Source: Sphingobacteriaceae bacterium (lineage in GTDB: Bacteria > Bacteroidota > Bacteroidia > B-17B0 > Aurantibacillaceae). From it: a stretch of DNA of 64,000 nt. Each line of letters starts with the position of its first letter. Position 1 is the first letter of the stretch. The position numbers were made by a program, and so were the translations under genes. This document shows positions 16,851 through 26,906 of this stretch, one piece after another. The stretch covers positions 4,774,001 to 4,838,000 of the forward strand of contig NVQB01000001.1 in the NCBI GenBank assembly GCA_002319075.1, in the 5' to 3' direction. The notes beneath the pieces are model-generated. The model was not told where the DNA came from. It worked only from the letters and a program-made list of their open reading frames with translations, and made no database searches.

Positions 16851-17357
16851 TTAAATAAGATATACTGCTTCTTTATTCTTCTTCGAAAAATCTGCTTCTA
16901 TGTGTTCTTGCAAAGTCGTACTTAAAGTCAATCCAACGTAATCGGCCTTAACCGGAAAACGTGTATGACTCCTGTCTACAAGAATTACAGTATTCAGCTT
17001 CTTTACCGGCTTATCGAGAAATAATTTTACAGCGTACATAAGTGTCTTCCCACTGTTCAACACATCGTCTACAAGAACAATTGTTTTATTTACAAATTCC
17101 TTTTCGGTGAAATCTACTTCCGGTTCACCTTCCCAGGGTTTGTCTTTGTTAACTTTTATTTTTCCAAGCGTTATTTTAAGTGGAGAAATCTCTTTTAATT
17201 TTTCACTGATCTGTTGAGCTACCTTATAGCCGTTACCATCAATACCTACCACCAAAATCTCTTTCTCGGTAAAGTTATTTTCATATACCTCAAAAGCCAA
17301 TCGGTTAAGTTTTTGTTTTATCTGTAAGGTGTCTAGTATTTTTACTTTTTCACTCAT
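16851..17357 (-). CDS. PyrR-like phosphoribosyltransferase
   Basis: A type I phosphoribosyltransferase of about 168 residues. The PRPP-binding loop VLVDDVLNSGKT (about residues 95-106) and the later LVDRSHTRFPVKADYVG segment closely resemble PyrR, the bifunctional pyrimidine attenuator/uracil phosphoribosyltransferase. I start at MSEKVKIL; a version nine residues longer is possible. No pyr genes are nearby, and the downstream partner is a PP2C phosphatase, which argues against a classical pyr-operon role. It may act in purine or pyrimidine salvage or as a nucleotide sensor; this is open. Confidence 0.82.
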   Translation of the reverse strand: MSEKVKILDTLQIKQKLNRLAFEVYENNFTEKEILVVGIDGNGYKVAQQISEKLKEISPLKITLGKIKVNKDKPWEGEPEVDFTEKEFVNKTIVLVDDVLNSGKTLMYAVKLFLDKPVKKLNTVILVDRSHTRFPVKADYVGLTLSTTLQEHIEADFSKKNKEAVYLI

Positions 17358-17466
17358 GTTGTTTTCTGATAAAAGATCTTGCAAAGCGCCCGCAGATCAA
17401 CTCTAAAATTAAATCACTTTGAGTAAAAATAATCAAAAGCTGTGATAAACAATCAACAATTAAAGG

Positions 17467-18417
17467 TTAATTCTTTAAAAAGGATATGACTGCTTTATTA
17501 AGTTTTTTTGCGCACCTAAAATGAGTGTCGTGTTTTGCTTTTTTGTAAATGATTAACCTGGTTGTGCCCGGATAAGAAGCGTGTAATTTTTCTCCTACGT
17601 AAACAGGCACCACACCGTCTTTTTTGCCCCAAATCAATAGAGTAGGGGTCTTGTCTAAATTGTAGTTGTAGTTTTGATAAGCACTTTGATGACTGCTTAA
17701 ATAACTTAATTGTAATTGGCGCGATTTTAAGGTCGGACTAAAATAGTGTGCAATCAGTTTCCTCTTTAATTTACGCGTGGCCGGATATTTTTTTGATAGA
17801 ACAGCTTTTTGCATAGCGCTGAAATCGGATAGAGTTTGCGGAACAATAATACTGGTCATGCTTTCAACGCCCGCTATCTTTGCCAAACTGTCAGCCATTT
17901 CAATAGAGAAAAATTTTACGGGCCCATCAATAATAACAAGTTTATTTACTTCGCCTGGATAAATCTCATTGTACATGGCTGTAGTCAGTCCTCCATAACT
18001 AAAGCCCATCACCGATATCTTTTCCTTGGAAATTATTTTTCTTATAGCCTCATGAATTTGTTCTACCTGGAATTCGACAGAATAATTAGTTTCTTTTGCC
18101 CTACTTTTTCCAAAATATACCAGGTCTGGCATAAGTAAATTATAATAGCGTGATAAGTAAGCTACCTGCTTGAACCAATTAGTTTTTGCGTCCACACCCA
18201 TACCATGAAGCAGGAGTAGATAGGGTTTTTTAGGGTCGTTAGAATAATTAATGTGAATAAAAGCCTGTTGTGTTTCAATGATAGTATCGTGATGCAGATA
18301 CTTCTGAATTTTTTTGGTAACCGCTCTTTCCTGAAGCTTAAAGATTCGCGGAGTATTATTTTGCGCACTTAAAACTATACCTGTAATGAAACAAAAGTAT
18401 AAGAAATAAGTGCGCAT
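17467..18417 (-). CDS. Alpha/beta hydrolase, exported
   Basis: A secreted or periplasmic alpha/beta hydrolase of 316 residues. The N-terminus has a signal peptide ending ...IVLSAQ (residues 1-19). The oxyanion HGMG is at 71-74, the nucleophile elbow GFSYGG contains Ser140, an acidic residue lies in IWGKKDGVVP and the catalytic His in KKAKHDTHF. Its substrate is not evident. It begins 4 bases after the dapA stop codon on the same strand, so it is the distal member of an lhgO-dapA-hydrolase group, though its export makes a shared pathway with DapA unlikely. Confidence 0.82.
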   Translation of the reverse strand: MRTYFLYFCFITGIVLSAQNNTPRIFKLQERAVTKKIQKYLHHDTIIETQQAFIHINYSNDPKKPYLLLLHGMGVDAKTNWFKQVAYLSRYYNLLMPDLVYFGKSRAKETNYSVEFQVEQIHEAIRKIISKEKISVMGFSYGGLTTAMYNEIYPGEVNKLVIIDGPVKFFSIEMADSLAKIAGVESMTSIIVPQTLSDFSAMQKAVLSKKYPATRKLKRKLIAHYFSPTLKSRQLQLSYLSSHQSAYQNYNYNLDKTPTLLIWGKKDGVVPVYVGEKLHASYPGTTRLIIYKKAKHDTHFRCAKKLNKAVISFLKN

Positions 18418-18421
18418 AACC

Positions 18422-19303
18422 TTAGTATTTTTTAATCAGTTGAGCTAATGTTTGTTTCACTTTATCATTTGGCTCACACAAAGGAAGACGAACGTAAGGA
18501 TCACATTTTTTCAATAAACTCAAAGCGTATTTTATTCCACCCGGATTTCCATCTGCAAATAATTGATCCGTAATATCAACTAAGCCGTAGTGTAATTTTT
18601 GCGCTTCTGTAAATTTTTGCTGTAAAGATAAACGAACCATCTCGCTGTAGTCTTTCGGGAAAGCATTGGCAACTACAGAAATTACACCATCTCCACCTGC
18701 TGCAATAATTGGTAAAGTCAGGTTATCGTCACCGCTGATCACCATAAAGTCTTTCGGTTTATTTTTGATGATCTTCATAATCTGCTCCATATTGCCGCTG
18801 GCTTCTTTGGTTGCAATAATATTTTTAAAATCTTTTGCGATTCTAACCTGCGTTTCCCAGGTCACATTGCTTCCGGTACGTCCGGGTACGTTATACAAAA
18901 TAATATCTTTTTTAGTAGCCTTTGAAAGTGCTTTATAATGTTGGTAGTACCCTTCCTGGTTGGGTTTGTTGTAATAGGGCGCCACAGATAAAATGGCTTC
19001 AAATGATTTTAAATCCGTTTTATCAAAATTATCAAGAACATCCTGCGTATTGTTTCCGCCAATGCCCAATACCAAAGGTAATTTGTTACTATTCGCTTTT
19101 ATAACCGTTTCTATAACGAGCTTCTTTTCATCCTTGCTGAGCGTCACGCTTTCTCCGGTTGTACCCAGCACTACGATATATTCTACTTTACCTGCATGTA
19201 AATGTTTTACAACAGAAGTTAATCCTTTTGTATCTACATTACCTTTTTTGTCAAACGGAGTCACTATCGCTACTCCCGTTCCTCTTAAATTTTTATTGCT
19301 CAT
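18422..19303 (-). CDS. dapA: 4-hydroxy-tetrahydrodipicolinate synthase
   Basis: DapA condenses pyruvate with aspartate semialdehyde, the first committed step of the diaminopimelate/lysine pathway, in the cytoplasm. The family signatures are complete: GTTGES (47-52), the YNVPGRTG motif with Tyr137 and Arg142, and the Schiff-base Lys166 in ATKEASGN, followed by SGDD. At 293 residues it is a normal tetrameric TIM-barrel DapA. It lies between lhgO (51 bases upstream) and the exported hydrolase (4 bases downstream). None of the other dap genes is in the window. Confidence 0.94.
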   Translation of the reverse strand: MSNKNLRGTGVAIVTPFDKKGNVDTKGLTSVVKHLHAGKVEYIVVLGTTGESVTLSKDEKKLVIETVIKANSNKLPLVLGIGGNNTQDVLDNFDKTDLKSFEAILSVAPYYNKPNQEGYYQHYKALSKATKKDIILYNVPGRTGSNVTWETQVRIAKDFKNIIATKEASGNMEQIMKIIKNKPKDFMVISGDDNLTLPIIAAGGDGVISVVANAFPKDYSEMVRLSLQQKFTEAQKLHYGLVDITDQLFADGNPGGIKYALSLLKKCDPYVRLPLCEPNDKVKQTLAQLIKKY

Positions 19304-19354
19304 TGATATTATAAATCTGTTTATTCCTTTGTGAAAATTGGTGTAATTAGTGTC

Positions 19355-20572
19355 TTATTTCAGGTTGAAAAACTCCGTAGCCTGCATCGCTATCTCATTT
19401 CCGTAAGCCAGACTTGCAGTAGCCGCCGGACTAGGACTGTTGATCACATGCATGGCATTTCCATTTTTTTCAATTTTAAAGTCGTCCAGCATTTCTCCCT
19501 CAGGTCCTAAGGCCATAGCTCTTATTCCGCAACGGGCAGGAACGATGTCATCCATTTGTAGATCCGGAATTAATTTACGTAAACGGTTTAAGAAATAAGT
19601 TTTACTAAATGCTCCGCGGTATTCATCCAAACCGAATTGCCAGTGTTTACCGAAAAATTTCCAGGTGCCTTTATAAGAAAAAGCATCCATCGTGTCTTTC
19701 ATGCTGAATGCTGTTTTAGTGTAACCTTCACGATCAAATACAAATACAGCATTCGGACCACACTCTGTACCACCTTTAATCATACGTGTAAAATGGACAC
19801 CTAAGAAGGGGAATTTAGGATTGGGCACCGGGTAAATAAGATTTTTTACCTTACTTAATCCTTTTTCACTTAGATCATAGTAGTCTCCTCTGAAACCTAC
19901 AATCGCAGAGTCTGTTTTAGTACCTTCTTTTTTGGTTAGACGGTCAGCTTGTAAACCTCCGGTAGTAATAATATAGTTTCCTGTAAATTTTCCTTTCTCT
20001 GTAACAACAACTGTGTTGTTTGTGTTTTTTTCAAATCCGGTAACTTTATGCGAAGTTAAAACCTTGCTGCCAGTATTTTTTGCATGAATTAATTCTACAT
20101 ATTTTTTAGCCACATCGGTATAATCAATAATACCGGTACATCCCACCCATAAACCCGAAATACCTTCGCAATGAGGTTCAATTTCTTTTATTCGTTTAGA
20201 GTCAATGATCTCAATATCTTCTACGCCATTAGCAACGCCATTATTATAAACCTTGGTCATGTGAGCCAACTCGCTTTGTTCGGTAGCAACAATTATTTTC
20301 CCGCAAATGTCATGTTGAATTTTATAATCTTTTGCAAACTGCACCAATTCACGTCGGCCGGAAACACAATTAATTGCTTTATAAGATCCTGGTTTATAAT
20401 AAATGCCACTGTGAATCACACCACTATTATGACCCGTTTGATGCATGGCAACTTCCTTCTCTTTTTCAAGGACAAGAATTTTTTTATTAGGATGTTGCAA
20501 CGTTAATTTATATGCCGTAGCAAGGCCAACAATGCCTCCGCCTACGATAATGATGTCGAAATTATTTTCCAT
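19355..20572 (-). CDS. lhgO: L-2-hydroxyglutarate oxidase
   Basis: A FAD-dependent oxidase that converts L-2-hydroxyglutarate to 2-oxoglutarate, a metabolite-repair or lysine-catabolism step. The start is set at MENNFDIIIVGGGIVG, giving the Rossmann GGGIVG at residues 9-14; an upstream 10-residue extension is less likely because a TACATTTG -7 box sits just before this ATG. Other matches to LhgO include HQTGHNSGVIHSGIYY (flavin-proximal), GLWVGCTGIIDY, PVPNPKFPFLGVHFTRMI and the C-terminal NSPSPAATASLAYG. At 405 residues the length is normal. A glycine or glycerol-3-phosphate oxidase assignment is less likely given these motifs. Confidence 0.9.
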   Translation of the reverse strand: MENNFDIIIVGGGIVGLATAYKLTLQHPNKKILVLEKEKEVAMHQTGHNSGVIHSGIYYKPGSYKAINCVSGRRELVQFAKDYKIQHDICGKIIVATEQSELAHMTKVYNNGVANGVEDIEIIDSKRIKEIEPHCEGISGLWVGCTGIIDYTDVAKKYVELIHAKNTGSKVLTSHKVTGFEKNTNNTVVVTEKGKFTGNYIITTGGLQADRLTKKEGTKTDSAIVGFRGDYYDLSEKGLSKVKNLIYPVPNPKFPFLGVHFTRMIKGGTECGPNAVFVFDREGYTKTAFSMKDTMDAFSYKGTWKFFGKHWQFGLDEYRGAFSKTYFLNRLRKLIPDLQMDDIVPARCGIRAMALGPEGEMLDDFKIEKNGNAMHVINSPSPAATASLAYGNEIAMQATEFFNLK

Positions 20573-20582
20573 AAATGTTGAG

Positions 20583-20590
20583 CAAATGTA
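20583..20590 (-). promoter_or_regulatory. -7 promoter box of lhgO
   Basis: Read on the minus strand the box is TACATTTG (TAnnTTTG consensus), ending 10 bases before the ATG at 20572. It predicts a very short leader and supports this start codon. No strong -33 is visible. Confidence 0.55.
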
Positions 20591-20793
20591 CCAAATTATC
20601 ACTGGATTTTGCTTTATATTTACAGCACTTTAATACGACATTTACAACTCTTGACCATGCGTGATAACAAGGAGATCCTATTTTAAGCAAAGCTTCAAAT
20701 ACTATGTGTATCTTTCTGCGCAACGCATTTTTCTATGCCTCCTATGTCTCTATGTGTTTTAAATTTATCACGATAATATTTAAATAGTTAATA

Positions 20794-21399
20794 ATGAAAA
20801 TAATCTGCATCGGCCGCAATTACGCTGAACACGCCAAAGAACTTAAAAACGAACTTCCAACGGAACCTGTTTTCTTTATGAAACCAGACACCGCGCTGTT
20901 AAAGGAAGAAGACTTTTATTTGCCAGATTTTACAAATGACCTGCACCATGAAATTGAGTTGGTTATTAAGATCAGCAAAGCCGGAAAACACATTGAAGAG
21001 CAATTTGCACATAAGTACTACAATGAAATTGGTATTGGAATAGATTTCACCGCTCGTGATTTGCAAACCAAAGCCAAAGAAAAAGGACTCCCGTGGGAAA
21101 AAGCAAAGGCCTTTGATAACAGCGCTCCTATTGGAAAATTTATAGATAAAGGAAAATTGAATCTTGAAAATATTAATTTTGAATTGAAAGTTAATGGGCA
21201 ATCAAAACAAATTGGCCATTCTAAAGACCTCATTTTTTCTTTCGATAAAGTTATTAGTTATGTTTCTAAATTTATAACTCTAAAAGTAGGCGATCTTATT
21301 TACACGGGCACTCCTGAAGGGGTAGGGCAGGTGAAGATCGGCGACAAACTGGAAGGGTTTTTAGAGGGTGAGAGTTTTTTAAAATTACAGGTAAAATAA
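20794..21399 (+). CDS. Fumarylacetoacetate hydrolase (FAH) family protein
   Basis: A single-domain FAH-family enzyme of 201 residues. Members hydrolyse or decarboxylate small diketo or oxaloacetate-type acids using a bound metal. The metal ligands fit: Glu in HHEIELVI, a Glu-x-Asp-like IGIDFTARD region, and the YTGTPEGVG motif near the C-terminus. The short N-terminus starting with CIGRNYAEHAKEL matches compact bacterial FAH proteins such as oxaloacetate decarboxylases and acylpyruvases. It stands alone between lhgO and a bidirectional terminator. The exact substrate is not determinable from sequence. Confidence 0.85.
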   Translation: MKIICIGRNYAEHAKELKNELPTEPVFFMKPDTALLKEEDFYLPDFTNDLHHEIELVIKISKAGKHIEEQFAHKYYNEIGIGIDFTARDLQTKAKEKGLPWEKAKAFDNSAPIGKFIDKGKLNLENINFELKVNGQSKQIGHSKDLIFSFDKVISYVSKFITLKVGDLIYTGTPEGVGQVKIGDKLEGFLEGESFLKLQVK

Positions 21400-21439
21400 A
21401 ATCAGCATGTTCGCATTTTGTTTTGATCAAGAGCTGATA

Positions 21440-21479
21440 AAAAAAAGTCCCTGAAACATGAATTCAGGGACTTTTTTTC
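21440..21479. terminator. Bidirectional terminator between FAH and hydrolase genes
   Basis: AGTCCCTGAA pairs perfectly with TTCAGGGACT (10 pairs) around a 7-base loop, with A and T runs on both sides. It serves the two convergent genes ending at 21399 and 21489. Confidence 0.88.
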
Positions 21480-21488
21480 ACTGGTCCA

Positions 21489-22367
21489 TCAGGAGTGGGA
21501 GCCATTCATGGCTGTTGGCTTATCATCAGATACCGACGTTCCTGCGCCACTTATAAACGAAAAGAGATCCTGATTTAAACGTTCTTTCTCTGTTACAAAT
21601 AAACCATGCGGAGCTCCTTCATAAACTTTCAGCGTAGAATTTTTTATTAATTCCGCAGCTTTTTTTCCGGAAGTTTCAAACGGAACCGTTTTATCATCGT
21701 CTCCATGAATAATCAGCGTAGGGACAGTGATAGCTGAACAATCTTTTCTGAAATCAGTTTCTGAAAACGCACGCATACATCCTAAAGTAGAGAGTTGTGT
21801 TGCTTGTAAAGTGAGTCCCTGTGCCCATTGCAGCAAATCATCACTTACCGGGTGACTAACAAGATTTACGCCAAAAAACTGTTTTCCAAAATTGCTTAAA
21901 AAAGCCGGACGATCCGTCTTGATAGTTTTTTCAAACTCATCAAACATCTCTTTGGGCGCTCCATCCGAATTATCATTGGTCTTTAACATAAAAGGAGTTA
22001 CTGCCGAAACAAGGACAATTTTACTCACTTTCCCCGAACCGTGATTTGTTAAGTAACGCACAACTTCCCCGCCACCCATAGAAAAGCCGACAAGAGTAAC
22101 ATCACTTAAATTTAAATGATCGATTAAAGATTTAAGATCCGAAGCCAAAGTATTATAGTCGTAACCATCAAATGGTTTTTCTGACATTCCGAAACCTCTG
22201 CGGTCATAAGCAATACAACGAAAGTTTTTTGAAAGTTCGCCTAACTGGTATTCCCACATGCAACTGTTGGACGGCCACCCATGAATAAAAATAACGGGTT
22301 TTCCTTTACCAAGATCCTGGTAATATAATTCTACAGGAGTTTCTCCTTGTGTTTTAACATATGGCAT
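21489..22367 (-). CDS. Alpha/beta hydrolase (haloperoxidase/arylesterase-like)
   Basis: A cytoplasmic alpha/beta hydrolase of 292 residues resembling the non-heme chloroperoxidase/arylesterase group. The HGWPSNS oxyanion region (29-35), the nucleophile elbow GFSMGG with Ser96, an Asp in the IHGDDDKTVP segment and the His of EGAPHGLF complete the triad. No signal peptide is visible. The C-terminus ends in a Ser/Asp-rich tail of about 20 residues, longer than the usual family end. It follows rpoC on the same strand, but a terminator lies between, so it is probably its own unit. The physiological substrate is unknown. Confidence 0.84.
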   Translation of the reverse strand: MPYVKTQGETPVELYYQDLGKGKPVIFIHGWPSNSCMWEYQLGELSKNFRCIAYDRRGFGMSEKPFDGYDYNTLASDLKSLIDHLNLSDVTLVGFSMGGGEVVRYLTNHGSGKVSKIVLVSAVTPFMLKTNDNSDGAPKEMFDEFEKTIKTDRPAFLSNFGKQFFGVNLVSHPVSDDLLQWAQGLTLQATQLSTLGCMRAFSETDFRKDCSAITVPTLIIHGDDDKTVPFETSGKKAAELIKNSTLKVYEGAPHGLFVTEKERLNQDLFSFISGAGTSVSDDKPTAMNGSHS

Positions 22368-22429
22368 AGTTTTAATTTTTATAATTCACTTAAGAACATA
22401 AAAATCTAATGCCATCCCATTATAAAAAC

Positions 22430-22455
22430 AAAAAACCCCGACATTTCTGACGGGG
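22430..22455 (-). terminator. Terminator after rpoC
   Basis: On the minus strand CCCCG...CGGGG forms a GC-rich stem across a 10-base loop and is followed by six T residues, 32 bases past the rpoC stop. It closes the tuf-to-rpoC operon. Confidence 0.75.
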
Positions 22456-22486
22456 CCTTTTATTCAAAATTTAGAATTTAAGATTT

Positions 22487-25400
22487 TTACAAAGCTTCTT
22501 CGCCAACTTCTTGTTTCGAAGCCATTAAACGTTCGTATTCTTCTTTGCTTCCTACTACTAGTTTTTCGTACTGACGTAAACCTGTACCTGCAGGAATTAA
22601 ATGTCCAACAATTACGTTTTCTTTTAATCCTAATAAAGTATCTACTTTACCATTTACAGCAGCTTCGTTTAACACCTTCGTAGTTTCCTGGAAGGAAGCA
22701 GCAGAGATCCAGCTATTGGTTTGTAACGACGCACGTGTAATACCTTGAAGAATTGGATTTGCAGTTGCAGGAACCGCATCACGAGCTTCAATTAATTTTT
22801 TATCCTTACGACGTAACACAGAATTCTCATCACGTAACTTACGTGCAGTGATGATTTGACCGCGTTTCATTTCAGGACTATCACCTGGTTCGATAACAAC
22901 CTTTTTACCAAAGATCTCGTCATTTTGAGTCATAAAGTCTCCTTTATTGATCAGTTGTTGTTCTAAGAACATAGTATCACCTGGATCAACAATTTCAACC
23001 TTACGCATCATTTGACGCACGATAGTTTCAAAGTGTTTATCATTCAGTTTTTGACCTTGTAAACGGTACACCTCCTGAATTTCATTCACCAAATATTCTT
23101 GTACAGCTGTTGGCCCTTTGATAGCTAATATGTCACCAGGACTCACAGCACCATCAGATAAAGCATCACCCGCTTTTACGAAGTCATTTTCCTGAACCAG
23201 GATATGTTTACTTAAGTTCACTAAATAACGACGTTGTTCGCCTGTTTTTGCTTCCACAACAACCTCACGGTTACCACGTTTAATTTTACCAAAAGTAACA
23301 ATACCGTCAATTTCAGAAACCACGGCAGGGTTACTAGGATTACGAGCTTCAAATAACTCGGTTACACGAGGTAAACCACCGGTGATATCACCCGTTTTAC
23401 CTGTAACACGAGGAATCTTAACTAAGATTTGTCCTGGTTCAATTTTCGCAGCTTCGTTCACAATAATGTGAGCGCTAACCGGAATGTTATATGATTTTAA
23501 AGATTCACCTTTTTTATCCACGATACGAATCAATGGACTCATTGTTTTATCTCTACTTTCAATAATTACTTTTTCACGGAAACCTGTTTGCTCATCGCTT
23601 TCTTCACGGAATGTAATGTTTTCTTTGATGTGCTCAAATTCAACACTTCCCCCGAATTCTGAAACGATAACAGCGTTATACGGATCCCAATCACAAATTA
23701 ATTCTCCTTTTTTCACTTTAGCACCTGGCTTAACGTATAGGCTAGAACCATAAGGAACGTTACCAGTGGTTAAAGTGATACCAGTGTTAGCGTCAACAAT
23801 ACGCATTTCAGTAGAACGTCCGATAACGATGTTAGATTTAACTCCTTCAGCATTTAAACGCTCAACGGTACGTAATTCGTCAATTTCAAGAATACCATCA
23901 TGTTTAGCAATTAATGCGCTTGATGCAGCAGTATTCGATGCAGTACCACCCACGTGGAAAGTACGTAACGTTAACTGTGTACCTGGCTCACCGATCGACT
24001 GTGCAGCAATTACACCTACAGCTTCTCCTAACTGAACTAAACGTCCGTTAGATAAGTTACGGCCATAACATTTTGCACAAACACCTGAACGTGATTCGCA
24101 GGTTAATACCGAACGAATATCTACGTTTTCAATTGGTGATTTATCAATAGCAATTGCAATGTCTTCAGTAATTACTTCTCCACCTGAGATGATCAAATCA
24201 CCTGTAGTTGGATGGTAAATATCACTTACAGTGGTACGTCCTAAAATACGATCGTATAAAGCTTCAACAACATCATCATTATTTTTTAAAGCTGACATGC
24301 TTAATCCACGAAGGGTTCCGCAATCTGCTTCATTAATAATAACGTCTTGTGCCACGTCAACTAAACGACGGGTTAAGTAACCAGCATCCGCTGTTTTTAA
24401 AGCCGTATCCGCAAGTCCTTTACGGGCACCGTGAGTTGAAATAAAGTATTCTAAGATCGATAAACCTTCACGGAAGTTAGATAATACCGGATTCTCAATA
24501 ATGGAAGTCGTAGTATCACCTGCTTTTTGAGGCTTAGCCATCAAACCGCGCATCCCGCTTAACTGTTTAATTTGTTCTTTAGATCCACGAGCACCTGAAT
24601 CAAGCATCATAAACACCGGGTTGAAGCCCTGGCGATCTGTGCTTAAGTTATCAAGTACTTTTTTAGTCACCTTAGAGTTGGTATGCGTCCAGATGTCAAT
24701 AACCTGGTTGTAACGCTCATTGTTGGTGATAAAGCCCATGTTGTAGTTATTAATAACTTCATCCACCTGACCTTGTGCTTCGTTAATGATGGTCATTTTT
24801 TCAACCGGCGTTTGAATATCGCCTAAGTTAAATGATAATCCACCTTTGAAAGCCGTACGGAAACCTAATTCTTTAATATCATCAAGGAACTTAGCGGTCT
24901 TAGCCATACCTGTTTTCTTAACGATCATCCCGATAATATCACGTAGTGATTTTTTCGTCAATAATTCGTTAATGTAACCTACTTCATGAGGCACAACCAT
25001 GTTGAATAACACGCGTCCTGCAGTAGTATCAATTACCTTGGTAACTAATTTATCTCCTTCTAATGCGTTGGTGATTTTGATTTTAATTTGTGCATGTAAA
25101 TCAACTGCTTTTTCATTCGTAGCAATTACAACTTCTTCTGCATTATAAAATACTTTTCCTTCGCCTTTTACAACATCGTTAGGTAAGTTACGTTTCGATT
25201 TAGTTAAGTAGTATAAACCGAGCACCATATCCTGAGATGGAACCGCTACCGGCGCACCATTCGATGGATTTAAGATGTTGTGTGACGCTAACATTAAGAT
25301 CTGAGCTTCAAGGATAGCTGCATGTCCCAATGGAACGTGCACAGCCATTTGATCCCCGTCAAAATCGGCGTTAAACGCTGTACAAACCAATGGATGTAAC

Positions 25401-26785
25401 TGAATAGCTTTTCCTTCAATTAATTTTGGTTGGAAAGCCTGGATACCTAATCTGTGCAATGTCGGGGCACGGTTTAACATAACCGGGTGACCTTTTAATG
25501 CGTTCTCTAGGATATCCCAAACAATTGGTTCTTTTTTATCTACAATTTTTTTAGCAGATTTAACCGTCTTAACAATACCACGTTCAATCATCTTACGGAT
25601 GATAAATGGTTTGAATAATTCAGCTGCCATTTCTTTTGGCAATCCGCACTCGTGTAATTTTAATTCAGGCCCTACAACAATTACCGAACGAGCCGAATAA
25701 TCCACACGTTTTCCTAATAAATTCTGACGGAAACGGCCTTGTTTACCTTTTAAGGAATCAGATAATGATTTTAAAGGACGGTTGCTGTCAGTTTTTACAG
25801 CATTAGATTTACGTGAGTTATCAAATAATGAATCTACTGATTCTTGTAACATACGTTTTTCGTTACGTAAGATTACATCAGGAGCTTTAATTTCAATTAA
25901 ACGTTTTAAACGGTTGTTACGAATAATAACACGACGGTATAAGTCATTTAAATCGGAAGTAGCAAAACGGCCGCCATCCAATGGAACTAAAGGACGTAAC
26001 TCTGGTGGAATTACCGGTACAACTTTAACGATCATCCATTCAGGACGGTTAACTACGTTTTGATTAGCCTGGCGGAAAGCCTCGATAACCTGTAAACGTT
26101 TTAACGCTTCGTTTTTACGTTGTTGAGATGTTTCAGTGTTTGCTTTGTGACGAAGATCATAAGATAATTCATCCAAGTTCAAACGCGATAACAAATCTGC
26201 AATAGATTCAGCGCCCATTTTAGCGATAAATTTATTAGGATCTGTATCGTCTAATAAAGCATTTTCTTTTGGTAAGGTATCAACAACATTTAAATATTCT
26301 TCTTCAGTTAAGAAGTCGAGGTAGCTGATGCCATTTTCCATGGCAGCTCCTGCATTAATTACTACGTAACGTTCGTAGTAAATGATCATGTCTAATTTTT
26401 TGGTAGGTAGTCCTAACAAGTAACCAATTTTATTTGGTAACGAACGGAAATACCAGATGTGAGCAACAGGCACAACTAAGTTGATGTGACCCATACGTTC
26501 ACGACGTACTTTTTTCTCAGTAACTTCAACACCACAACGGTCGCAAACAATCCCTTTGTAACGGATACGTTTGTACTTACCGCAATGGCACTCATAATCC
26601 TTCACCGGGCCAAAAATACGTTCGCAAAACAACCCGTCTCTTTCGGGCTTGTATGTCCTGTAATTAATGGTTTCAGGTTTAAGAACCTCACCGCTTGAGC
26701 GACGCAGAATAGTTTCAGGAGAAGCTAAACTGATGGTGATTTTCGAAAAATTTGATTTTTGTTTGTTATCTCTTCTTAACGCCAT
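22487..26785 (-). CDS. rpoC: DNA-directed RNA polymerase subunit beta'
   Basis: The beta-prime subunit forms half of the RNA polymerase active-centre cleft. The N-terminal zinc-binding Cys set (Cys66, Cys68, Cys81, Cys84) lies in the [16 protein letters not shown] region, and the catalytic [15 protein letters not shown] motif carries the three Mg-binding Asp residues. The trigger-loop/bridge-helix region and the second Cys cluster ([13 protein letters not shown]) are present. At 1432 residues it has the usual Bacteroidota length and organisation. It follows rpoB after an unusual 121-base spacer with two hairpins, and ends before a strong terminator. Confidence 0.98.
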   Translation of the reverse strand: MALRRDNKQKSNFSKITISLASPETILRRSSGEVLKPETINYRTYKPERDGLFCERIFGPVKDYECHCGKYKRIRYKGIVCDRCGVEVTEKKVRRERMGHINLVVPVAHIWYFRSLPNKIGYLLGLPTKKLDMIIYYERYVVINAGAAMENGISYLDFLTEEEYLNVVDTLPKENALLDDTDPNKFIAKMGAESIADLLSRLNLDELSYDLRHKANTETSQQRKNEALKRLQVIEAFRQANQNVVNRPEWMIVKVVPVIPPELRPLVPLDGGRFATSDLNDLYRRVIIRNNRLKRLIEIKAPDVILRNEKRMLQESVDSLFDNSRKSNAVKTDSNRPLKSLSDSLKGKQGRFRQNLLGKRVDYSARSVIVVGPELKLHECGLPKEMAAELFKPFIIRKMIERGIVKTVKSAKKIVDKKEPIVWDILENALKGHPVMLNRAPTLHRLGIQAFQPKLIEGKAIQLHPLVCTAFNADFDGDQMAVHVPLGHAAILEAQILMLASHNILNPSNGAPVAVPSQDMVLGLYYLTKSKRNLPNDVVKGEGKVFYNAEEVVIATNEKAVDLHAQIKIKITNALEGDKLVTKVIDTTAGRVLFNMVVPHEVGYINELLTKKSLRDIIGMIVKKTGMAKTAKFLDDIKELGFRTAFKGGLSFNLGDIQTPVEKMTIINEAQGQVDEVINNYNMGFITNNERYNQVIDIWTHTNSKVTKKVLDNLSTDRQGFNPVFMMLDSGARGSKEQIKQLSGMRGLMAKPQKAGDTTTSIIENPVLSNFREGLSILEYFISTHGARKGLADTALKTADAGYLTRRLVDVAQDVIINEADCGTLRGLSMSALKNNDDVVEALYDRILGRTTVSDIYHPTTGDLIISGGEVITEDIAIAIDKSPIENVDIRSVLTCESRSGVCAKCYGRNLSNGRLVQLGEAVGVIAAQSIGEPGTQLTLRTFHVGGTASNTAASSALIAKHDGILEIDELRTVERLNAEGVKSNIVIGRSTEMRIVDANTGITLTTGNVPYGSSLYVKPGAKVKKGELICDWDPYNAVIVSEFGGSVEFEHIKENITFREESDEQTGFREKVIIESRDKTMSPLIRIVDKKGESLKSYNIPVSAHIIVNEAAKIEPGQILVKIPRVTGKTGDITGGLPRVTELFEARNPSNPAVVSEIDGIVTFGKIKRGNREVVVEAKTGEQRRYLVNLSKHILVQENDFVKAGDALSDGAVSPGDILAIKGPTAVQEYLVNEIQEVYRLQGQKLNDKHFETIVRQMMRKVEIVDPGDTMFLEQQLINKGDFMTQNDEIFGKKVVIEPGDSPEMKRGQIITARKLRDENSVLRRKDKKLIEARDAVPATANPILQGITRASLQTNSWISAASFQETTKVLNEAAVNGKVDTLLGLKENVIVGHLIPAGTGLRQYEKLVVGSKEEYERLMASKQEVGEEAL

Positions 26786-26836
26786 GTTTTATTTTATGGT
26801 TTTCGTTTATGAATTTAATGACTTGCTCTTTTTTGT

Positions 26837-26860
26837 CATGTCGAGCCTAGTCGAGACATG
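26837..26860. repeat. Interrupted palindrome in the rpoB-rpoC spacer
   Basis: A 24-base inverted repeat: CATGTC at one end pairs with GACATG at the other, and GAG/CGA-containing segments flank a central CCTAGT. It lies wholly within the rpoB-rpoC gap. Its form resembles short REP-like intergenic repeats; the family assignment is inferred. Confidence 0.6.
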
Positions 26861-26869
26861 TGCCCTTCA

Positions 26870-26894
26870 AACCCTCCCCGTTAAGGGGAGGGTT
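26870..26894. repeat. GC-rich hairpin in the rpoB-rpoC spacer
   Basis: AACCCTCCCC pairs perfectly with GGGGAGGGTT across a 5-base loop, giving a very stable stem 12 bases past the rpoB stop. No T run follows on the minus strand, so it does not look like a classical terminator. It may be a processing or mRNA-stability element, or an inserted repeat. Confidence 0.6.
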
Positions 26895-26906
26895 GAGTGG
26901 GGGCTA

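Noticed and set aside
20640-20793. Possible small gene or RNA in the lhgO to FAH spacer
   Set aside because: No open frame of useful length, no stable hairpin and no clear promoter beyond a weak TAATATTT. I see nothing firm in it.
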